A stretch of DNA of 64,000 nucleotides from Saturnia japonica (lineage: Eukaryota > Arthropoda > Insecta > Lepidoptera > Saturniidae). Positions 51,935-62,725 of the stretch are shown here, piece by piece. A program made the translations under genes and the position numbers. Each line of letters starts with the position of its first letter. Position 1 is the first letter of the stretch. The notes below the pieces were generated by a model. The model saw only the letters and a program-made list of their open reading frames with translations, was not told the DNA's origin and did not search any database. The DNA is taken from NCBI GenBank assembly GCA_033032175.1, contig CM065304.1, forward strand, positions 16,864,001 to 16,928,000, given 5' to 3'.

Positions 51935-52740
51935 CTGTATGAATCAGTTGTGATAAAATTTTCGTAAATAACGATTCGAGTAAAAGATTTTCCTCCAAAA
52001 TTTTTAAATATAGAAAGTAACGTAATCAAAATAAACAAAACTCGGTGAATAAGATGTTCATGGGATGAACAACAAAATCAACAGATCTAAATGAATATCT
52101 GACGGCAACGCCTTCAGAGGGAACCACTATCGTCTCCCGGGAAGCTATTCACGATGAACAATCGACAAAAGCAGCTAAAGTTACTCTACCGACTGCTTCT
52201 AGAAAAATTATGATTTCGCAGTTCAAAAAAATTTGTGCATGAAAAAGTTTGGTATTTTAAAATTCAAAATATTAATACAATTATGAAAAAATAAATTTTG
52301 AAAAATAACATAATTATGATGTTTCTTTAACACAAGTATATCTCATGAATTTTGCAATAAAAAATCGATAAATTGAAGTTTTTCTGTTGAATATTAATAT
52401 TTTTAAATAAAAAAAACACAAAAACTGCATATTTTGATTTTTTCATTTATTCAAGATATCTATATACACGAATTTTTGGCTTCAAAAAAATCGTAATCGA
52501 CATAGTTTTTTAGGAAATTTTATGCTCTACAAGAATCTGCGATGTAAATATTTTTAGCTCATACGGATTAAAAGTTATGATACTTTTAATCAAAAAAAGA
52601 TTTTTTACGTGTTATTTAAATAAGAAACTTTGACTGCTCACCGACACTTTTTAAAATTGAGCTAAAAATTCAGCCTTCCGCAGACATTTTTCTTTCGGTA
52701 AATAGGTTCATTTTAACCTATAACTTCGATAGGTTAGTTT
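51935..52740. other. AT-rich, nothing recognised
   Basis: Possibly the flank of the preceding transposon fragment. No ORF. Confidence 0.25.
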
Positions 52741-52744
52741 TTTT

Positions 52745-53085
52745 GGCTCACCCTACTGAACATACAGAAAAAAATACATTCGAATTGAGAACCTTCTCTT
52801 TTTTTGAAGTCGGGTATAAATGTATTTCCATATACCGCGAGATGCAATATAAATTTAAGAAATATTGGGCGGCTGGAGACAGACAAAAAATATATAGTAA
52901 CATATTTTGATAATTCAAAGATGTTCTGTTATAGATCACTAACTGTGCCCCACGGTTTCACCCGTGTTAATTGTATTCGACAAACATCGCGCCGCCGATG
53001 CACCCGTGTAGTCGTCTATCATAATTGTTATAAAGTCCTGTTAAAATAGGTCCAACCGTTTCGGAGATTACCCGGAACAGACACA
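52745..53085 (-). repeat. Composite repeat, copy 2
   Basis: Inverse of 38095-38440: GACTTCAAAAAAAGAGAAGG, TTGCATCTCGCGGTATA, TCTCCAGCC, GAACATCTTTGAA, GGTGAAACCGTGGGGCACAG. It then extends into a Helitron-like body ending near TCCGAAACGGTTGGACC at 53045-53062. Confidence 0.55.
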
Positions 53086-53089
53086 TTAA

Positions 53090-53720
53090 ACACATTACTA
53101 TTTTACCGGACAATAAGTACAAGAATCATGTCAAGAAGTTTTTATAAACAGTTAAACTCATTTGTGCACGCGGCCCTATACAGTCAAAAAGTTATTATGG
53201 GGTGGATAATGACGTTTTTGCTCTTATTGTAAAGACGGAACTGTATTTAGCCTATTTCAATCCCACAATTAAGACAAATCTAACGACACCTCGTATGCTA
53301 AAATCCATTAAGCCGTATAAGCTACAGAGCGAACCAAATAAATAGGCACTCATACGTCCGAGAAACATAATCCTCCTTTTTCTCAGTCAGGTAAAAATAA
53401 TCCCAAGAAAAACATTCTGTAAACAACTCGCTAAATGTCGATTGAGATGGTTTGTCTATAAAAAGCAGTGAAATCTCATTGAGTAATTTTCACTATAGTC
53501 TGATCTATCTTTTACATATTAAATTCCATTATTTAGTATCTGCTCTACCTAATTATATGAGCTTAAAACATTTTAATTATAGACAAGACAATAAGGTTTA
53601 GATATTCCTGTTACATATCGTGGAATTTTATAAGAATGCTAGAAGTACCTTAGAACCCCGATGATCGGCGAGTGTCAGTGATATAATTAAAAAAACTTTA
53701 ATTAGTGATAATTTATAACT
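53090..53720. other. Downstream of gene B, nothing recognised
   Basis: AT-rich. An ATTAAA at about 53698-53703 on the minus strand could serve the alternative last exon. Confidence 0.3.
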
Positions 53721-53721
53721 T

Positions 53722-53906
53722 TTAAGGTATAATTATTAGGTATATTGGCAATATTGGTTCATTGGGTATGTGCTCTTGATCTCTAAAAATTCGAACTTCT
53801 TGTTTTAACTTTTTCTTCAACGAAGTTACAGGGGGATCAAAAGTGATGCCTGGAATGTTTGCCGAAGAGTGATAGTGTTTGATGTTCATAATTGGCTTCT
53901 TATGAC
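53722..53906 (-). CDS. Gene B, candidate alternative terminal exon
   Basis: After an ATATTTAG acceptor it reads HKKPIMNIKHYHSSANIPGI, TFDPPVTSLKKKLKQEVRIF, RDQEHIPNEPILPIYLIIIP and stops (two bases plus 60 codons and TAA). A donor inside the 54224-54089 exon (GAG|GTGAAC, exon end 54181) leaves one base, which joins this exon in phase through a Gly codon. It would replace the TDFDLLSQW end. No other exon with the right phase was found nearby. Confidence 0.45.
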
Positions 53907-54088
53907 CTAAATATGAATTAAGAATTTTTTAAATCTTTTTATACAATCGTTTCGAAAGTAAAAATTCAATAAACATTTTCTGTAGATAGGATAGATAGTC
54001 TATTAAAAATAAATAACGTTTATTAAACAAAGTACTTGAAAATTATTTTATTATTTGATTACCGAATCTTATAAATCAAGTATTGAAA

Positions 54089-54224
54089 CTACCACTGTGA
54101 TAGTAAATCGAAATCTGTATGTCTGCTTAATAGCCAAGGTTTCGGCTTGTTCAGCGGGCCCCCGCCTCTTTTTTGTTCACCTCCTTTCTCTTCTTTTGCT
54201 TTTTTACATGAATGCCATATAAAT
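54089..54224 (-). CDS. Gene B, terminal exon with TDFDLLSQW end
   Basis: One base plus 44 codons and TAG after a TTATTTTACAG acceptor. Reads FIWHSCKKAKEEKGGEQKRG, then GGPLNKPKPWLLSRHTDFDL and LSQW. AATAAAATAA and AATAAACG signals follow within 90 bp of the stop. Confidence 0.68.
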
Positions 54225-57200
54225 CTGTAAAATAATAATTTATTGGTTTAACTATGTAAGCTGATTTAGTAATTTCTTAAATATATAAAATTCGTCATTT
54301 TCTTGATTTAACTTTAATCATTTCATATTACGCGCGCGCTTCCACCGTGTGAACGTGTTTCCGTTGTTACACTTATATTACGTGAATCTAACAAAGCTAT
54401 TTAGTGTGATTAATTTGCGCAATGGTGCAGTGCAAATTGTGTAAACTGTCACTGACTAGAGTGAAAGGTGATAGTAATATAAGATGTAATGGTGAATGTT
54501 ATGGTGTCTTTTACAAAAAATGTGCAGTGCAAATCAAAGCATTTATTAACACGGGTTTATGTGATGAATGCCAAATCACGCAGTCTCATCAACCATCCAT
54601 AGAAGTCGATTTATCAAAAACGACACCGGAGAAACTTTTAGCTGAAGTAAATGAAAAGCTATTAATAGTCTTCAACATGAAAAAAACGTTAGAGACGATG
54701 ACTAACGATATAAGTTTTCTACGCCGAAAAGTACCAAGAATTGATAGAAGAAAAAGTAAAAACAGATAAAAAGATTAAAGCACTGGAACATAAAAATGTG
54801 CATTTGGAGACACTCAACAAGTCCTTGGTAGAGAGAATAGGTTACATGGAATTACGTGAGAGAAAAAAATTTGGAAATTGAGCACAATTTGCAGATGATG
54901 TCCATCAGTGTTTAGATCAGCGGTAGCAGGTAGTGGTGGTCTACATTGATTTCAAAAAAGCATTTGATACATTGGAACACCACCAGCTGCTTGAAGCCAT
55001 GGAGGAGTGTGGGATTGCGAGACACTCAACAGGTGGATGCGCGCCTACCTCACAGGCCGGACGCTGCGAACCATGGTAGACAGCGTCGTAGGCGAACCTA
55101 GAAATGTCATTTGTGGTGTACCAACCGGTTCCGTGTTTGGTCCCGTCGGATACATCATGCATGTAAATGTAGTGCATAACTGTCGTGTGTACATGTATGC
55201 TGATGATACTTGTCTTGTATATGCAGATAAAGATTTAAATGTAATTGAAAGTAACATACAGGATCTTACTAATATAACTAAATGGTCCCATGACAATGGT
55301 ATAATAATTAATGTCAATAAAACCAAGTGCATGCATATACGTTCGCCGTATTTTAAAAATATTGAGCGTCGGCCGCGCGTGGTCGCACATAACTGTGAGT
55401 GTCTGCACAATCATACAGTACAGTTATGTACGTGTACAAACATTGAGGTGGTGGAGGAGTACAAGTACCTGGGTTTAATTATAGATAGCAGATTCGCATG
55501 GAAAACAGACATAACACATTTATGTGACAAGCTGAGATCGGTGCTTGTGTACTTCCACCACCTCAGCTTTATACTGCATAGAACTACTTTATATGTGGTT
55601 TACTGTGAGCTGGTGGACTCTCTACTTTCTTATGGGCTGGCATGCTACGGGAATACATTTAAAACTTATTTAGATAAAGTTAAATTATTGCAAATAAGAT
55701 TCATGAAACTTTTAGTAAGCAAGAACACAAAAACCCGATTTAAAATAAATAAATATGAAGAGTTATTTTTGGAGTGTAGGATACTGGCAACTACATCAAA
55801 AAGCAATCCTATTAATAGCAGTCCAACATTTTTGCAGTAATGAGTTTAAATTCAAATCTGTTCACGTAAGACCTCAGAGAATAAGACCTAAATAGAAACA
55901 CTACGTATAACAATTATTACGGGCAAAGATGTAGAAGTTATTTAATTCCAACTATTTTTAATAACATACCGTGTGAACTAGAAAGTAACTGCTTTACAAA
56001 AAGATCTTTTAAAAAAAAGTTAACCAAGTGTCTTTTCCAAGATTTTTGTATAAATCTTAGTTTGGAAATAATGTAAAAATAAAATGCAACACTAAATAAA
56101 TAATTGTGTATAAGGGAGTTACGTCTGCCAACAAATTGCGATACAGTTTGGCAGAAGTAATATTAACTGTGTTATTTGATTAACTATGAATAAATGTATT
56201 TTTATTTATTTATTTTGAAATGCATATTATTAGTTATAGTCATAATGTTCTCTCATTGTACACTATATAACATTTTGTTTCCCTAGTTTTTTTTATAAGC
56301 ATCACCAAGTAAGCATTTTAGTTGATTCTTAACATAATACGTTTAAATTATCATTTTATTTAGAATAAAAATGTTAAATTAGGAATAAAAATTTGTTATC
56401 AGAAAACTGAACCATGGTGGATATTATTTGTCGCACCGGTCGCACGTATAAAGTAAGTACTCTCAACAATATGACTTGTCGTTAGAACCTTAGCATAACA
56501 TTAACCGGTTCATTAGAATTTTAATAGATGGCACTCCTAGTAACTATTTAAAATTTCGTTACTTTTTTGCAGTCGTAAGTATATATTTATGTCTACGTTC
56601 ATTAGTTATTATTTAGTTGAGGAGAATCTTAGATCAAAAGAATAATATAGTGAGATAGGGATGCCACCAAAATCTTTGAAGGGTCTAGAATTACTACCTA
56701 GTTTAAGTAAACGTATTATTATTGTGTTTACGTTTATACAAATAACAAGTGTCATGAATTTCAATAATTATATAAAACATAATTAAATTCTTATCGCGCT
56801 GTCTAGTATGGATATACATATTTACTTACTAGTTCACGAAAGAGGCTCCGATATCATATTACATATTAACGTAGTTTCCTTGGTAAAACATAGGTGGCGT
56901 AATGGATACCATAAATCTACGGGAATGTACACGGGAAAACTTGGCAGACAAAGAAATTAAACAGTACAGTAGAAACTTAAATTGAGAGGTGAGTAAAAGT
57001 ATTGGAAAAAATAACGCTTAAGGACGCTTCGAGCCAAAAAAAAATTGCCTTCCTTTACAATATCACCATAAAACTTATTACCTCCGTGCTCCGTGGCTGT
57101 CCATGTAGTTGTTAGTCAGTAATTATTTTCTTCTCGTGATGTAATTTTTAATCATATTATTAACAATTTCCTTGGTCTATCAATTGAGAAATGACATAAA

Positions 57201-60200
57201 CCTCCTGCTCCTACTTCACGAGCACAAAATTTTTATTAAAATCAACTAAGCATTCATTCAATTTTTTGGATTTTTTTTTCCATTTTTAAAAGTAATATTG
57301 AAGTTTCCTATACCCTATCAATTGAACAATGATATAAACATCCCGATATATCATATTAAAATCAATGATATTTTATAAGAATGTCATTGATTAAAATAGT
57401 AAATAAATAGCATTATCGCTAGGCAAATAATGGCATTTTTTGACATTCTTTTTCAATATTTGAACTTAAATTAAGTAAATGCAATTAGGTAAGTACCTTG
57501 GCGTCCTAATGGTTTGGTTATGTACTGGACATTTGAATTCCCAATCTGGCAATTGAAGAATATAAATGATCTCTTCGTCTTCTTCGGCCTCTTTTCGCTT
57601 CTCCGTTTCAGATTTCGCATAAGGCTACGCAATAAAAGTAATTATTTGACTTTAATATATTGCACTACGTTATTGATATTGAGTTGTAGTTTTTTTCTCG
57701 TTTTAGTAAGTTGAACATTAACTACGATAAAGTGATATTTAAATTTTGTGTATAAAATAAAATTTAAATTTAAAAATGCAACAATGTTTTTAACTATAAA
57801 ATTAGTTGTCTTATTAACAAAACAAAAAGTTACCAGCAAAACAGATAAAAGTATGGACATGCTATTATTAAAACTAGATGAGAAGTTAAACCAACAAATT
57901 GTACTAATAACATCTTCGGTGATAAAAAATGTTATGGAAGCACTAGACGAAAAAATTATAACAATAATGGAAGAAAACAATGCCCTTAAAACCAAAGTAT
58001 ATGAACTGGAACAAAAACTTGAAATCATAGATAAAGAGAAACGAAGGAATAGCCTGATTTTCTTTGAAATCGAGGAAATTGGAAAAAAGCAGAGACAGAG
58101 CTGGTAGAACTATATCAAGGATATTATAATAGAAACGGAAACACACTTAAATAGCTATGAAATCAGTAATATATAGGATCGGATAGCGAAACAAAAACAA
58201 AAATTGTCCTATCGTAATATTCATCAAGTCTGTTTATAGAAACCATATGATACTGAGAAATAAGTTCAAACTTCCACCAGGTATATATGTAAAAATACTA
58301 CTCTAAAGAGGTTCTACAAAACAAGAAAAGTTCGAACAGTTGATGAAGAAAAGAAAAAAGAAGGCTATGTTGCCTTCTTAAAATATGACAAATTAGTAGT
58401 GAAAAAAACAAGTACTGAAACCGAGAAAAAGAAAAAAAGGAATTCAGATTCGCCTAACTTGTCAACTTAGAAAGTTAACACAGTAAATAACTCACCACAT
58501 CTACCAGTCAAAACTGCCACAAAGGGGATTTTAACACAAAAAATATTAAATTATGTTGAGTGCTGTCAAAGACTTAAAAAAACTTGTAACTGCTCTGGAC
58601 ACCCGGAGTCATAACAAAACAAACACAACTGTACCTAAATTTGTAAATTACACTCCAAGCCGTGGGGGGAGAAGACCATTATCCTTCAACTGACTTACTC
58701 CAACATCAAACATATGTATCCTCTGAAACATCTTTTCAGAATGACATATAATATTACATTGCAACATACAATACTCTTTCTCTCAGAACCTGCCTGAACA
58801 GCCTGGCTGAACTGATTTTAGTACTGGAACATATTAACTCGTCGATAGGGGAACTTAGACATAGAGGACCATGATGACTTTGTTTTTGATTTTAAAGCCG
58901 GTACACCGGCACAATGTGGAACAGGATTTCTGGTAACAAAAGAACTGAAACCATACATTGGGGAGTTCATCTGGATATCTGAGAGCATTGTGATAACAAA
59001 CTTGACATTACCACTTACAGTTTATAATATTGAAATTGAATCTTTCTACTGTATGTTAACAGACGCAATAAAAAATACAGATAGAACAATTTAATAGGGG
59101 TGGGCGATTACAATGCAAGGCCAGGAAGCAGAAGGGATGAAGAGGTCCCTATTGTTTAGGAAAAAGAACAGGAAATGGTGAAAAACTTATATAGCTTTCA
59201 TACGAAAACAACTTGAAGGTACTTAACACACTTTACAAAAAACGCGATAACAACAGATCGAAATAGATATCTCTTGATGGCCACTATAAGAATGAGATAG
59301 ATTAACTTGAATTAGAGTTAGATGAAATAACCTTAATTTTAATAGTATTTACAGAATGGTTAGAAGAAAATACAACTAAACGTGGTCACAAAAATCAGTC
59401 CTTTTAAAGTAATTCAGTAAATGGAAAAGACATGATAAAATGGCTCACAAACGAAACCAAAGAGCTGTTCAAAAACAGAACTGAACTACAATAGTGTTAG
59501 TAATGGTAGTTACTAAATCTGTGGCTGAAAAATCAAAAAGCATAAGAAGAGATATAACAGATAAGTAAGAAAATCAGATCCAATATGAGAAAGGATCGTC
59601 AAAGACACAAATTAGGATTACTAGAAAGATGGATTCAAAAAACTGGTATCAAAAAAAAGCAGTAAAACAACAGAGGGGAAAAAAGGATACCCGATATCGC
59701 AGACAGAAACAGAAAATGCGAAACTAGATAATTAAAAATTATCTTAATAGCTACTAACTTTTTCCGATATTTGTATAAAAATAAAAATATCAGTACAGTA
59801 ACAGATCTTACAGGCGGGGATGAAGTACCAGATATAATGCCTGCAGAAGTAGATAAAGCAGTGAAAATTCAAAACAAAGATAAAGCCCCTGGTTTAGACG
59901 GTATTAGTAACGATTTTCTTAGCGAAAACAAAGATCACCTTGTACCAATTCTTACCTATCTATTCAATGAAGTGTTGCATAGCGAGAATATACCTGACCA
60001 GTGGACAACATCAACTATAATACTGTTGCACGAGGAAGGGGCCAAGAATAACATAAATAACTACAGATCTATCAGCCTGACGTCAAATATTTATAAAGTT
60101 TTCGAAAAGATAATTTTAAACAGAATAACAAAGATACTTGACGAAAATCAACAAGGAGGTGAAGCTGGATTTATGAATAGATATTCCACTTTAGAGATAG

Positions 60201-60894
60201 AGAAAGTCGTAAAGTAGGATTAATAAGAAATACTCAAAAAACTATAATTTTGATAAATGGGGAAAAAGAACCTACGTAAATAACAACATATTTGAATACA
60301 CAAATAAAACCATTTATCAAGGTCAAATAATCTTGCCAAAATACTCCAAAAGGAATCGACTGACGAATAGGGAACGCATGAAAACAATATTGGAGTTTGA
60401 AAGAGATTATGAAAAACAGAGAAATGAATATACTTGTGCTCACATATGGTTGCCAAACTTGGGTAATCACTAAAGCCCACAACAAGAAACTCGCATTATG
60501 TCAGAATATCATAGAAAGATGTATTCGTATTAATTAGGAAGGACATGTGAAGGCAGGTTAACTAATAATTTGTCGGATTGATGGGCACGTTGGAGGTAAA
60601 CGAGGCGTCGGAACCCCACTAGCTCGTTGGGATGATCGCAGGTTGGATTTGACAAGATTAGCTAAAAACTGGGATGAGTGGCGTACAAGAAAGCCCTATG
60701 CTCCGCAGTGGGTAACTACGAGCTGAAAATGATAAAGAAAAAAATAATTTTGACATACAAAGACACTCGGTGCCGATATGGCCTCGCTGGCGTCAAGATA
60801 ACCATCAAGGACTTGCTGGTTGATCTTGTACTTTCGCGCCAAGTTAAAGTTCTTTGATACTTCTTGAGTCATTGGGAAAGTGATCAGAGGTCGC
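54089..60894 (-). CDS. Gene B: unrecognised protein with TDFDLLSQW C-terminus
   Basis: Exons 60894-60759, 57624-57497 and 54224-54089 join in phase (phase 0 across the first intron, AG|A arginine across the second). The product is at least 130 aa: LITFPMTQEVSKNFNLARKY, then SETEKRKEAEEDEEIIYILQ, LPDWEFKCPVHNQTIRTPR, a basic stretch and SRHTDFDLLSQW. The entry phases of exons A and B match those of exons 2 and 3 of gene A, and the end is shared, so I infer paralogy. No domain recognised. Introns hold an RTE-like LINE (57700-60745) and a CR1-like LINE (54422-56200). The start is unsettled: an ATG at 60920 is in frame with exon A, or an upstream exon is spliced at the TATTCCAG acceptor. Confidence 0.62.
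54422..54769 (+). CDS. LINE ORF1 with PHD-like zinc finger and coiled coil
   Basis: 116 residues: MVQCKLCKLSLTRVKGDSNI, then CNGECYGVFYKKC and GLCDECQI, giving paired Cys as in the PHD-like fingers of some CR1/Jockey ORF1 proteins, followed by a Leu/Glu/Lys-rich segment (KLLAEVNEKLLIVFNMKKTL) likely to form a coiled coil. It breaks at 54767, and further coiled-coil sequence continues in another frame. Confidence 0.5.
   Translation: MVQCKLCKLSLTRVKGDSNIRCNGECYGVFYKKCAVQIKAFINTGLCDECQITQSHQPSIEVDLSKTTPEKLLAEVNEKLLIVFNMKKTLETMTNDISFLRRKVPRIDRRKSKNR
54930..55840 (+). pseudogene. LINE reverse transcriptase, frameshifted
   Basis: VVVYIDFKKAFDTLEHHQLL (motif A Asp) is in one frame. From 55007 the other frame reads LNRWMRAYLTGRTL, CGVPTGSVFGPVGYI (where QGS is usual), VYMYADDTCLVYADK (YADD box), INVNKTKCMHI and EYKYLGLIIDSRFAWK. 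Further pieces to 56090 (RSYLIPTIFNNIPCELESNC) follow the usual C-terminal layout. The QG to TG change and frameshift make it inactive. Confidence 0.78.
56205..57490. other. Gene B intron, mostly unrecognised
   Basis: Two similar segments at 57176-57225 and 57315-57355 (CTATCAATTGA-AATGA-ATAAAC) form an imperfect repeat. A plus-strand ATG at 56414 (MVDIICRTGRTYK then GTAAGT) and a 27-codon frame at 56892 are discussed under findings. Confidence 0.3.
57497..57624 (-). CDS. Gene B, internal exon
   Basis: 42 codons plus two bases after an ATTGCGTAG acceptor: PYAKSETEKRKEAEEDEEII, YILQLPDWEFKCPVHNQTIR, TP. Donor GTACTT is acceptable but not strong. The hydrophobic-P...CP arrangement resembles VIIMPIYSAGNCPFD of gene A. 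Confidence 0.6.
57700..60745 (+). mobile_element. RTE-like LINE, heavily decayed
   Basis: Fragments in order: coiled-coil ORF1-like frame 57748-58107 (ALDEKIITIMEENNALKTKV), endonuclease pieces (CGTGFLVTKELKPYIGEF at about 58910; GDYNARPGSRRDEE at about 59100), and reverse-transcriptase start 59771-60217 (DKAPGLDGISNDFLSENKDH, NNYRSISLTSNIYKVFEKII, EAGFMNRYSTLE). The catalytic RT core is deleted after 60217. A tail reads GVGTPLARWDD and RLAKNWDEWRT. Many stops. Lies in intron 1 of gene B. Confidence 0.7.
59771..60217 (+). pseudogene. RTE-like reverse-transcriptase N-terminal part
   Basis: 149 residues covering RT regions 0-2 (KAPGLDGI, WTTSTIILLHEEGAKNNINN, YRSISLTSNIYKVFEKIILN) and ending in AGFMNRYSTLEIEKVVK just before motif A, then stop. 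YRPI reads YRSI, AGFR reads AGFM: signs of decay. Confidence 0.75.
60759..60894 (-). CDS. Gene B, first recognised exon
   Basis: One base plus 45 codons: RPLITFPMTQEVSKNFNLAR, KYKINQQVLDGYLDASEAIS, APSVF, ended by GTATGT. The acceptor is ATTCCAG with a poor pyrimidine tract. An in-frame ATG at 60920 offers the alternative that the exon is the 5' exon. A decayed LINE ends about 15 bp past its donor. Confidence 0.55.
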
Positions 60895-61117
60895 CTGGAA
60901 TACCACAAATTTGTAACCATTACATTAAGCGTTGCTAATACCTTATGTGTAAATAGACATTATATTTATATGCAGTCTAAATTACTTGTTTAATTTGAAA
61001 TTAATGTAATACAGTCTGTAACTATACTACTTACTACATAGCAGGTATAGTCGTCAACAATTCTAATTAGTATTTTCTGTTTTAATTTTTATTTATTTCT
61101 GTATTATTGTTTCAAAG

Positions 61118-62725
61118 TTTTGCGTACTAAGAATACGACGACCTTAGCAAGTAACCGGACTGCTGATTTTCATGACGATACGACCTTGGCTTCGCGTACA
61201 TGGAACATTGAAACGCCTTTAATAAGGCTCGACAAGAACTTGAGGCTTGATAAATTTGCCATCAAGCACTGGGGAGAACGCTCCGGTATGGAGACTGTGG
61301 CTGTTGACACCAGAAAGCGGCCGTTTAAAGCTGGTGAAGCGGGTGTGTTTGAGGTGGAAACACCTCGGAGCAAATTCGACTGCTGGGAGGGGTAAGAAGC
61401 GAGACCCCGGCTGCTCTGCAGGGTTGACACGTGAGGCAGTTGCTGGTGAGGCTCCAAAGGGGGCAGATGTTTACGAGGTTGTTGAGGATGTCGAGACCCT
61501 TGATCCAGAAAGGCTGAGGGCTTTGGCGGTCGATAAAGTTTCAAAAATCCTTGAGATCAGTAAGAAGTCTACCAATTTCAAGGGTACATGTGTGAGAGAT
61601 CTCAAGGAGGCTGCGAGAACTCTCCAGGAGATCACTGCAACTGCGCTCTCACGCACAGTGACGGAGGAAACACTTTTTCTCCGCAGAGAGACGCGGAAAC
61701 TCCGCGAGAAGGTAGCCGAACTAAAGGCGGATATTGCTGCATTGCGTGGCAAGACGTAGACTGTACCTCTACCACCAGAGCCACAGCCGCAGTTGGAACC
61801 TACCAGTCAGCACTTAGTGTAATTAGCATTGCAGCCGGAGGCTGTAACAGGAGGAGTTAGCTATGCGGCGGCTTTTCTGAAGGCAAAGGACCGGGTCAAT
61901 CTGTCGGATTTAGGGATAGAGGATCTATCACTGCGGACCTCAGCCACAGGATCTAGGATCCTTCAAATCCCTGGCGACCGTAGCTCGGAGAGGGCCGACG
62001 AATTGGCTCAGCATCTCCAAGAAGCACTTGCGGAAGTCGCAACTGTGACGAGACCAATTAGGAGAGTTGGAGTGCGCCTTGTCGGACTTGAGGACTCTGT
62101 GTCGGTTGACGAGGTGGTAGTGGCAGCGGCGACGAAGGCTGGGTGTGATCCGGCCCTAATTAAGGCCGGAGAAATACGTGCCTATGGAAGAGGCAATGGA
62201 GCAATCCATTTGTCGCTCTCTGTCGTTGCTGCTAAAGTGCTAGTGGAGTCCATACGACTCCTCGTCGGGTGGAGTTCGGCACGCGTCCGGCTCCTGGAGA
62301 ATAAGACTTTCAGGTGCTTTCGGTGCCTAGACGTGGGCCATACTAGGCTCCTCTGCTCATCAGATAAAGACAGGGGAGCTCTGTGCTTCCGCTGCGGGCT
62401 TGCTGGCCACAAGGCACAACAGTGCTCAGCTGAAAAGCATTATATGGAGGGCGCTGCCTGCAAGCCACCCACAAAAGCTAAAAGTGGAGCTCAACCAGCT
62501 GCACCTGAACCTGGGGAAGGTTGAGCGCAGACAGAAAGGTAGAGGTAGGAGGCGTCCTTCTTGGGGTGCGATGTCAGAAACCTCCTCGTGGTGCACCCCG
62601 GGCAACGTCGACCAGTCTGGTCGGCGGCTAATATCTGACGCGCTCTTCCTGGTATCCCTCTGCTTATCAGAGGGGACCGTGGAGGAGCGCCGGCTGGAGG
62701 GCCGTTAAAAGCTCCTGGGTGTGGT
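61118..62725 (+). mobile_element. R1-type LINE, ORF1 region, copy A (5' truncated)
   Basis: GC content rises sharply against the AT-rich flank at 61118. Starts inside ORF1 and runs to the ORF1 end plus about 200 bp, then meets the 5' region of copy B. ORF2 is not present. Confidence 0.7.
61120..62524 (+). pseudogene. R1-type ORF1 (gag-like), copy A, two stops and a frameshift
   Basis: RNA-binding particle protein of a LINE. Order: LRLDKFAIKHWGERSG, frameshift near 61390, VEDVETLDPERLRALAVDK, FKGTCVRDLKEAARTLQEI, a coiled coil (ETLFLRRETRKLREKVAELK), then TAG 61757-61759 and TAA 61820-61822. It resumes in the same frame with RPIRRVGVRLVGLEDS and two CCHC knuckles, CFRCLDVGHTRLLC and CFRCGLAGHKAQQC, ending at 62524. 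The layout is that of R1/TRAS/SART-group ORF1. Confidence 0.82.

Larger units (their letters stand above)
54422..56200 (+). mobile_element. CR1/Jockey-group LINE, decayed
   Basis: ORF1-like frame, then a gap, then a reverse transcriptase, then a 3' UTR ending in TATTTAT-type repeats (56190-56215). Lies in the last intron of gene B in the opposite orientation. Confidence 0.6.

Noticed and set aside
53722..53906. Considered as the last exon of a separate third gene
   Set aside because: No other upstream exon of the needed phase was seen, whereas a donor in gene B fits. Kept as a low-confidence alternative exon.
61170..61544. Minus-strand frames across the 61-64 kb region
   Set aside because: They are antisense to the R1-type ORF1, and arise because the GC-rich sequence lacks stops.
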